The translations under genes and the position numbers were made by a program. From assembly GCF_963678975.1 (NCBI RefSeq), contig NC_089285.1, positions 7,922,694 through 7,986,693 on the forward strand: DNA of 64,000 nucleotides, in the 5' to 3' direction. This DNA is from Dysidea avara. Lineage: Eukaryota; Porifera; Demospongiae; Dictyoceratida; Dysideidae. Shown in pieces: positions 55,963 to 64,000 of this stretch; position 1 is the stretch's first letter, and each line of letters begins with the position of its first letter. A model generated the notes under the pieces. The model had not been told where the DNA came from, did no database searches, and worked only from the letters and a program-made list of their open reading frames with translations.

Positions 55963-58900
55963 AGGTCAACTGCAGTGAAAACTTTTCTTACTATTACATT
56001 GTAGTATATTGTTGCTAAAAACATGTGGTACTATTAGTTTTTAAGTTTCTGACATGGTTTGACTAATAATCACAGTCCTAGTTTAGCTAAGTCACTTGTG
56101 GCTACACTTGTGGTTTCATTTCGGAAACCGCATCATACACCGTCATCATCAGATCCGGTGTACACCCGTACAAGCTGAAACACACGAGAGTGCGTGAGTA
56201 GCTACATTGCTACAAGTATAAGTACACAACTACAGCTAACAGCTGCCAGTATTGTGCTTGTAGAAGTGGTTTGCAGCTGTTTAATTAATTTTTCGACGAA
56301 GAAGTATGCCCACCCGTTGTATAGTAGCTGGTTGTAATGCTGCTAGCGGATTCGAGAGTGGGAAAGGCTGCAGTTTTCATGCGTTTCCAAAAGATGAAGG
56401 ATTACGAAGAAAGTGGACCAGTGCAGTGAAGAAGCAAAGGAGTGACTGGGAAGGCCCAACTTCGACTTCAGTGTTATGCTCTAAGCACTTCGAAGCCAGC
56501 TGCTTTGATACTGAAGGTAGTCGTTATAGAGATCAAATGGGATTGCCAGCAGCCAAGCGCCTGAAGCCAGATGCTATTCCGACTATATTTCCAAGGTCAA
56601 CTGATAGGTTTGAGTCACCTGGAAGTACAAGCAAGGCACCAAGACCAGCTTTTGAAAAGCGTCAACAGAAGTCTGTTAGCTATAACAACTTGATGTAATA
56701 AAATTTCAATAACATTAATTTTACATATAATTATTATAATAATAGATAATAGCAGATGTCCTCTCTACAAGTGCTCCAACGGATGAAGATGTGCCCTCTA
56801 CAATTTCTGCCATGGATGAAGATTCCCTTTCCACTAGTGCCATCGCAGATGAAGTTCTTTCATCAGAACCATCACTCCTTTTACCTGAAGAAATGGATAT
56901 ACCTGTCCCCTTAACTACAGGCGGGGGAACACATGTTCAAGCACATTCCGAGATGAAGTCTGCTACCAGTGGACTTGGAGAAGCCAGCCATTTATCCGTG
57001 ACACACCTGCTGGAAATTTGTTGTTGTCAGCATCCATCTTATTTAGTGGTGCCACTCCTGCCAAAGTGCTTCATCTTCTTGATCATCTAAAAATGGCATG
57101 CATTAAAGACAGAACTTTTTTTGATCATCAAAAATTTTACCTTCTGCCTTCAATAAAAGCAACATGGAAGGAGAGTCAGACTGTACTGCTACAGCAGTGT
57201 ATAGCACGAGGTAGCCCTCTTTCCATAGGTGGAGATGGAAGATGTGATAGTCCTGGTCACAGTGCGAAGTTTGGTTCATATGGAATAGTTGATATGGACT
57301 CCAAAAAAATTATCCATCTTGAACTTGTTCAGGTAACCACATTGCTACAAGATAAGCTGATACTGACTGACTAATTTACAGTGTAATCAGGTCACGTCAA
57401 GCAATAACATGGAAAAGGAGGGACTGTTAAAGGCTCTCAATTTTCTAGCCAGTAAGTCTTTAGAACTTCGGACTCTGGTAACGGATAGGCACAAGCAAGT
57501 TAGTAAGTTTGTTAGGCAGCAACATCCACATATTGACCATCGCTATGATGTTTGGCATGTTTCCAAAGGTATGTATACATTATTTTTAATAATCCACCAT
57601 TGAAATATCTTGGATTTGTAGGTATTAAAAAAAAGCTTGGCAAGTTATCAAAACAAGCAGACTGTGACCTCGTCAGGGAGTGGACAAAAAGCATTACCAA
57701 TCATCTTTATTGGTGTGCAGCGAATGGAATTGATGGTGATGACATCTTGAAGCGATGGAAGTCATTGATGGATCACATCTGTGATGAACATGATGAATGC
57801 TACCACACAACACTGTCACCTGAAGATAGACGGAAAAAGTGGTTTGCACCAGGTAACATTATCAATACCCTATATACTGTTTTGAAATTCTATAGTTTAT
57901 TATACAACACATAGGCAGCAAAGCACATGAAAAATTATATGACATTCTCTGCAGTAAGACGTTGTTGCCAGACATCAAGAAACTATCATCACAGCATCAA
58001 ACAAGCAGCTTGGAGGCTTATCACAGTGTGGTGAACCATTTTGCTCCCAAGTTGCTGTCTTTCTCCTATCATGGATTGCACTCTAGGTTGTTAGTATTAC
58101 ATAGCTGATATCAGTATTACATAAGTATTGTAATTAGGTTGTTACTAGCTGTATTACACTTTAATGAGAACTTTGGAAGACCACAAGCAAGGACAAGGGA
58201 AGGAAAGGAGCGTTTAGCAATAGCATATACAAAGGCTAAAGCCGGTGAATGCACTCCTAAACCTATCCCAGTTCCCAAGACATACAGTAAGTGACAGAAA
58301 AAAGAATAATTTTGTTTCATGCATCATGTGAACTTTCAATATAGTCTATGTAGAGAAGCTGATGCACAAAGCAGTGGAGTACTGTACTGCTGGTGAAAAA
58401 CATGAGCACTCTGAATCACCCCCACCATTGGCTAGTGCATATGAGCATCCCGATAAGGACACTATTCCATCGTTCTCTCGATACAAAAGATAATAATTTA
58501 TCATCAATATACTGCATACACATTAATATCTTTTTTTGTACTGGAACATGCATATGTCATTCACTGAGGTGTGAAATAGCAATTATGGGATACTTTCTCA
58601 CAATAGGAGCTAGACAGTACAGCTGTAGATTAATGCCAAACATTTATTTACAACACCAAAGTATACTGACACAAAGGATTTTGTTAGACATTATAATAAT
58701 TAAGGTTGCCGCTGCTAGGTCAGGCCCAGTTGTGGCGAACAATGTTGTAGCTACACCATTACAGACATTCAATATGTTACCTTAAGCATTGCTGCCACCT
58801 CCTTTTTGACAAAACTCGTTGCTTCGCCGGCATACGTCCTTGTGCATTCTTCGTGATGATTTTTCAGGCACCATAGCGTACTATAGTATATCACTGAACT

Positions 58901-59279
58901 GACAGGACAAATCACGTTCTTCCACATGCGTCAGAAACGGAACAAACATGTTACAGGTTCTCATGCTTCTGGACACAAAGTTAAAACACACCAGCTGCAA
59001 TATTTCACTACAAAACAAGACCAGAGCAAGATCATTTACCCGCTCGCCATTGGTAATTAGCGTAGTCAGCAGTTCACCGGATCTGACCATGACGTTGCAA
59101 TCGACATCAAAGACTTGTGGTTGAATTCTAGGAAGTGACGTTTCAACATCTTTGCGGGTTTATATCTCGTCAACACAACAACACATCATTATAAAAATTG
59201 TTGTTCTGTGCACTGTATGAGTAAGTAAACATACACAGACATTAAAAAGGGTAGGTAAAATTTCCACTGCAGTTAACCT
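55963..59279 (+). mobile_element. Kolobok-type element, 3,317 bp, TTAA target site
   Basis: The ends AGGTCAACTGCAGTGAAAA and (inverse of the right end) AGGTTAACTGCAGTGGAAA are flanked by TTAA at 55959-55962 and 59280-59283. The transposase gene has a THAP finger and a GDGRCDSPGHSAK core. TTAA duplication plus a THAP domain fits the Kolobok superfamily. The family name is from memory. Confidence 0.82.
56306..58493 (+). CDS. Kolobok-type THAP-domain transposase, multi-exon
   Basis: Exon 1 from ATG 56306 encodes a THAP finger (MPTRCIVAGC ... FHAFPKD, RRKWTSAV, VLCSKHFEASCF, LKPDAIPTIF). A phase-consistent join is 56674 to 56746. The second exon runs to 57332 with TPAGNLLLSASILFSGATPA, FFDHQKFYLLP and GDGRCDSPGHSAKFGSY. 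Later exons are 57391-57568 (VTDRHKQVSKFV, DVWHVSKG), 57622-57852, 57915-58086 (SLEAYHSVVNHFAPK), 58138-58286 and 58345-58493, which add up in frame. Candidate catalytic acids lie in GDGRCD, TDRH and SLEAYH. A frame change of one base in the G-run near 56930 separates the linker from the core, so this copy may be defective. Confidence 0.83.
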
Positions 59280-59283
59280 TTAA

Positions 59284-61753
59284 AGTCTGTACAATCCTAT
59301 ACACACCCTTCAAATCAGAAAGGAGGTCATTCTCTGTCTAATTGTTTTTGCTCAACCATCAGAAAATTCACAACCTTCTTAATTTTTCCTATGATCCCTT
59401 ATAACCCATTTTGGGTCTGTAGCTGCACATGTACAGTGCAGCTATAGCCCAATAACTCGACAATTACTTACTGAACCCTCCACTAATGTAAAACTGCAAC
59501 AATTTCATGGATACTGTTTAGCTACATTTAAAATAAGTACTTCCTTCTATTCACTCCATTTAATTACCAAACACACTCATGTTCATGACAAGATCATGGA
59601 AATACTCTTGTCCAGTTATTGAATATAATCCAGGGCCCTTTGTGTAATGGACAAACAAACAATTTAAAAATTCATAGAGCTATTAAATTAATCCCTGGGT
59701 AAGATACAACACTCGCCAAGACTGTCTTACAAAGCTAATCTTGTCATAACTATCATACAGATGTTAGACAGGTGACATAATATATTTCATACCAACTTAT
59801 CAACCCACCATCATTTTAACATCAACTTTTCACTCCACTACTAGTGGTCACAATTTCAAAGTATACATACGTGTAAGCGCAGCTACATGCGAAATGTCTC
59901 AAAAAGATAAATTTCTTTGCAATTTATAGTTGGAACAGTTTACCTGCCTATGTTATGTTCAATTAGCAACTCAATTGACTTATCAGAAAGATAAATTTCT
60001 TACACTGTAATTATGCTATTGCATATATGTGTATATACATGATATAAACAAGTACAATTTGTATACTTGTATAATGTATGAGGATGTCAACTTGCAATTT
60101 TGGAGATCACTGCACTTAAGTGGGTTGAAGAAAAAATGACATGCTTTCTCCTTTTCTTGTGCAATAAACTGCATGAAAAATTATCTGCATATGTAAGTCC
60201 TCTGCCTACAGTACATATCTGGAAATCTAATTGTAAAACTCTGAGAATTTTTCCATGCAAACATCTGTAAACCAAAACAATGGAGTTGAAGGTTTACAGC
60301 CAAGAAGCTGATTATTCTGTGGATGGGTGGGAGGTAGTTATCTACACTGGTGAAAAGTGACACACAATTGAACACATGTTCAGACATTAGCTCATGTGCT
60401 CAGAAAGTGATCACATGAACCTCATCATAGTCCAGAAAGAGGCTATTATACTATGTTCAACTGACATAAAATACACATCCATACCATACTAACATACAAC
60501 CACCCTTTACCCATTAGGAGTACATGACTGCTATATAAAAAATGCAGCTATGGTTTCATAGCCGTGTAAACACCACAGAATGTTGTTAAGGAAATTACTG
60601 TGATTGGTGCAACCAATATGCATACTCTATTGGAGATGTCACACAGTCAGTACAAAGCTCCTACACCTGTGCATACAACAATACTTAAACACCAGTTGAC
60701 TGCAATATACGCACAAAGTAATCCCACATACTCCACATGGTACTCAAGCACATCCACATGTATGTAATTAGCTCACAACCAATTGTAATTATACTCTAGT
60801 ACTCAGATTAATCACACATACCTGGCCTTGAAAAACATGCTTCAGTACTTGGATTGGTAAGGCATATACTCCAGCAGACGGACTGGTAACACATACCCTG
60901 ACTGGTAACATGTATTTACCCTAGTATATACTCCAATTGGTAACACACACTCCAGTACTCCAATTGGTAGGCCTGAGTTAAATATATTTATATTTCCCAA
61001 AACTTTGCCTAATATGTTCTTCAGTGTTCCCATTATGCTTGTATTGTGCTCCTAATATTTCTTGCACTTAGATCATTTTGATCAGAGAATAGCGTACTTT
61101 TTACCACTAAGTGACTGTTCTACAAGATATAAAGAGCCATGAACAGTGCATTTAAGTCATAATAAGCTGAGTGTAGGATGATCCCTAATCAAACTTAAAA
61201 TTTCCTAGTACTTGTTGGCTATTATGACTGGCGAACCTGCTCATACTGCATAAAAAATTAGCACAAGTACAGTCCAGCTGCATCTTTCCTTTGGCCACAT
61301 TCAAGAGAAGCATCATCAGGTCTTCCAAAAGGGAAATGGTTGCCTCTGATAAATAGGATAACACATCTCACTAAGGTAAAGGACAGCTGGCATCTTGGCC
61401 ATCTCATAATTACCTAATAGTTTTCCTCCCACTTATGACATAAAAGCTCAGCTAACCTCTTGTAAAAACTGTAGCCTCATGGGCAATGCCACCAGAGGAA
61501 GAGAATACTAAAGGGGTAAAACACTCCATGTTCAACCTCATGTATGCATTCACAGTATTTCCCCTTCTTAGAATGCTAAAGTTTAATGAAAAAGAAGCTG
61601 AAAGCTAAGAAGATGTGTTAGGATTATATCAAGAAATGCATCCTGTTGAGCCACCCAGAAACCCCTTGCCTTGACATCAGCATGAGCATTAACTTCAACA
61701 TTGGCAGTGCAGTTGGAAAAATTCTAACCATTCAAAGTTACTCTGTACTATAA
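59284..61753. other. Intergenic stretch, no gene recognised
   Basis: About 2.5 kb of AT-rich sequence with only short frames. A small minisatellite of 'tactccaattggtaacaca' variants lies at about 60840-60985 (about six units). No terminal repeats or RNA genes were recognised. Confidence 0.5.
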
Positions 61754-62760
61754 TTATAGAATGTCACTATTAGTCTGGTCAAAGAATGCAACATATAATA
61801 TGAGCAAAACGCACGATGCTATTTCACCAGATCCTCTCCCAGCAATATACTCATTCCACAAACACATTGTTGCTGACCCATTACCACAGTTATGGATTCC
61901 AAAGTTATATACCCACAACTGTCTAAGGTAAAACATAGACCCATGGGTGAGGGTGGGAACTGGTAAATTCTGTTGGAGATCAAAGGATAGACCTATAGAA
62001 TTTGTGGTATTCTTGGAATCTGATCGTAAAGACTCATACCCTTTAGCAGCATTTTCATGGTGAGTAGCAAGTTCTGTTTGTAATTTGACACGCTCCTGTT
62101 CATCTGCATTGTCAATAGCTACTTTGAGCAAGTCACAAGTTTCACAAGTATCACTCCTGGGATATCCAAATCCAATATTGAACTCTTCTGTGAAAATCTT
62201 TCGATACAACCATTCCTTAACTTTTGGCTTTTCACCATCTTGGATATCTGGTTCATGCTTTTCAAGGTAAAGTTGATACATACGAGCAATACTTAACCCA
62301 TCGGGCAAATACTTACGATTCTTGTTGGATTGCCTGGAATAGTGGCTTTCTCTACTTGGAAAGGATGATATGTGCTGCCTTACTTTGTCTTTCAAGTCTT
62401 CAGGAATAGCATGTGGCCTATTCTTGTGCCTATCCCATGAACTTGGCAGAAAGTCTGCTTGCATACACGAATGTAGTTTCCATTGCTAAGACGTACACGA
62501 TACACAAACGTGTTGGCCTTTGGTAGCATTGCAAAACGATCCTTTCTCTTTGGCACAGTGCGTTCGATTAGCCCATATAAGTATTTGTTTTGGCTGTCAT
62601 GGCTTCCAAGATGATAAAAGTCACGAAAGATACGTTCTCTTTCACTTCTACACAATTTTGAAGGGCAGCAAAAATTGCAGTGACAGCGAAGAAGGTAATC
62701 CAATCTTTTCTTGTCTTTTTGTTCTCCTTTGTATGTTTGGTACGCTTTACCACTGTATTT
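61754..62760 (-). CDS. Unclassified DDE-type transposase-like protein (partial or frame-shifted)
   Basis: The upstream frame (about 62760-62400) reads YLLRCHCNFCCPSKLC, ERIFRDFYHLGSHDSQNKYL and a VYRVRLSNGNYIRVCKQTF block. The downstream frame (62430-61754) reads ISSFPSRESHYSRQ, KYLPDGLSIARMYQLYLE, EFNIGFGYPRSDTCETC, GLSFDLQQNLPVPTL, LRQLWVYNFGIHNCGNG and GRGSGEIASC. This order ('HYxRxxxxxxxYL', 'xxDTCxxC', 'VYNxGIHNC', 'RGxxEIxSC') is common in transposon-derived proteins of cnidarians, arthropods and sponges, but I cannot name the superfamily. The two frames overlap at 62392-62464, so a small indel is likely there. The C-terminal half after 61754 was not found. Confidence 0.65.
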
Positions 62761-64000
62761 GGAGTGATTTATATAGTGATTATAAATCTACCCCGTTCAA
62801 TCCGTTTTAAGAGAGAAAATGTAATACTGTGTGGCATAATTCCAGGACCTATAGAGCCATCTCTTACAATCAATAGCTACTTGTCACCAATAGTTTCAGA
62901 CCTAGAAAAATTATGGAAGGGAGTTGAACTTCAAAAAGCAGGAGAAAGTAGTAAGACAATGATTGGATGTGTATTACTTGGTGTTGCATGTAGAGGTGTA
63001 CTGATAATCGGATCGGCTATAATATCGGCCACCGAAATGGTAATTTTTACCAATATTGGTATCGATGCAGAACAGCAGGAGGACCGATATCGCTACTGAT
63101 ATTTATACAGTAACAATAGTTTGTACATAAACGGATTGTGCATTGGTTTTCTATATTATTCATGTGGCTCTTTAGTTCCAGTGGCTTATTATTCACTCTG
63201 AAACAAGCGCTACGTTATGAGAGGCCATATAAATACACGCGATTCTATATAGTGTTTGTTGCTGGAAAGCTTAATACAGTCTTTACAAATGAAGCAGTTA
63301 TAGAGTACCTTGTAATAAATAAAAAGGGTCACAGGATAACCAAGGAAACTTGCTGTACCAGCTTTCTCACAAGCCATTAGAATGCGGAGTAATGCAGAAA
63401 TATCCATTTAAGTCTTCATGGGAGTATACATAAAAATGTTTGTGGGTGCCTAATTGTCTAAATTGCACAATAGAAACTGTATACCACCACAGGCAGAGTA
63501 CAGCAATGAATACATGCATATGTTGTTGTAGGGTAGGTAAATGTACACTTTTAACTATAATGCAAATATCGGATCGACTATCGGTTATCGGCTTTTTTTG
63601 GTGCCATCAATATCGAATATCTGTACATGCCAAAAACCTATATCGGTACACCTCTAGTTGCATGTGACTTACCAGCTGTACGAAAAGTTTGTGGATTTTT
63701 GAGCTATACTGCAAATTTGGGATGCTCCAGGTGTTTACAACAATTTTCTCGTGGTTATGGTATAAGAAACTGTTTTCTGATTTTAATCGAGAAAACTGGA
63801 AAATGAGAACAAATGAAAGTCACCGTGACGATGTGAAATTAGTCTTAGCTGAAAAAACCATCACTTCTAGGAGTAAGAAAGCATCTCAAGTAGGTTGTCG
63901 TTACTCGGTTTTACTTGATCTAACATACTTTCGTCCTATCGAAATGCTACTAATAGACCCCATGCATAACTTATACTTGGGGACAGCCAAACACTTTGCA
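62735..64000 (+). CDS. EnSpm/CACTA-type transposase (Tnp2-like), partial, interrupted by a MITE
   Basis: The frame GVIYIVIINLPRSIRFKREN, VILCGIIPGPIEPSLTIN, YLSPIVSDLEKLWKGV runs to GCVLLGVAC at 62990. After the 666-bp insertion it resumes with DLPAVRKVCGFLSYTA, NLGCSRCLQQFSRGYG, then RYSVLLDLTYFRPIEMLL and IDPMHNLYLGTAKHFA at the window end. 'NLPRxxRFKxENVI', 'IPGPxEPS', 'CDLPAxRKVCGF' and 'DPMHNLxLGTAKH' are hallmark blocks of EnSpm/CACTA transposases. Upstream domains are missing at 62735, where a minus-strand transposase begins, and the 3' part lies outside the window. A stop-like break near 63800 may mark decay or an intron. It is only distantly related to the PDVMHDVLEG genes at 3.7 and 12.9 kb. 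Confidence 0.83.
62991..63656. mobile_element. Non-autonomous hAT element, 666 bp, with perfect 8-bp duplication
   Basis: The ends TAGAGGTGTACTGATAATCG and (inverse of the right end) TAGAGGTGTACCGATATAGG are flanked by GTTGCATG at 62983-62990 and 63657-63664. Several ATCGGATCG/CGATAT motifs lie near both ends. No transposase. It was inserted into the EnSpm coding sequence between GVAC and DLPAV. The end sequence differs after TAGAG from the autonomous hAT at 51381, so it belongs to another hAT family. Confidence 0.92.

Overview
The window reads as AT-rich metazoan nuclear DNA, most likely from a sponge (Demospongiae). The organism call is inference. It rests on short canonical GT-AG introns, very frequent TAGCTA-type motifs, and a mix of LINE, CACTA-like, P-like, piggyBac, hAT, Kolobok and Merlin/ISXO2 genes. 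Nothing points to a prokaryote. I saw no LTR retroelement, Polinton or other virus-like element.

Layout. (1) 300-11170: a 5'-truncated CR1/L2-type LINE is split by an 8,250-bp DNA transposon (2268-10517, CACTG termini, TA duplication). That transposon carries a PPM1D-like PP2C phosphatase gene, a minus-strand CACTA-like transposase with C2H2 fingers, and a divergent SAM-domain accessory gene. (2) 11195-19316: about three 500-560-bp tandem repeats, then a second, diverged copy of the transposase plus SAM gene pair ending in a related terminus. (3) 19380-23340: an orphan plus-strand ORF converges on a P-element-like transposase gene of at least ten exons. (4) 23341-31085: gene-poor DNA with a 2.8-kb satellite of about 31-bp units and two hairpin MITEs. 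(5) 31085-49957: a divergent gene pair. One member is a four-exon ISXO2/Merlin-type transposase-like gene whose catalytic residues are all present. Its first two introns (10.5 and 6.9 kb) hold a nested CACTG element, a long foldback element, a LINE fragment and a 4,852-bp piggyBac. (6) 50372-53750: a pogo/Tigger-like MITE and an apparently complete hAT element with a perfect 8-bp duplication. (7) 55963-59279: a Kolobok element with a THAP-domain transposase. (8) 61754-64000: a minus-strand unclassified DDE-type gene next to a plus-strand EnSpm/CACTA transposase that runs off the window and is interrupted by a 666-bp non-autonomous hAT element.

Putative host genes are few: the ISXO2-like gene, its divergent neighbour at 31466, and possibly isolated exon-like blocks near 35-37.3 kb. 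The two strongest observations are the phosphatase gene enclosed inside a CACTG/TA transposon and the 18-kb ISXO2-like gene assembled across transposon-filled introns. All exon joins were read by eye from splice motifs, phase and protein continuity. No alignment or search was run.
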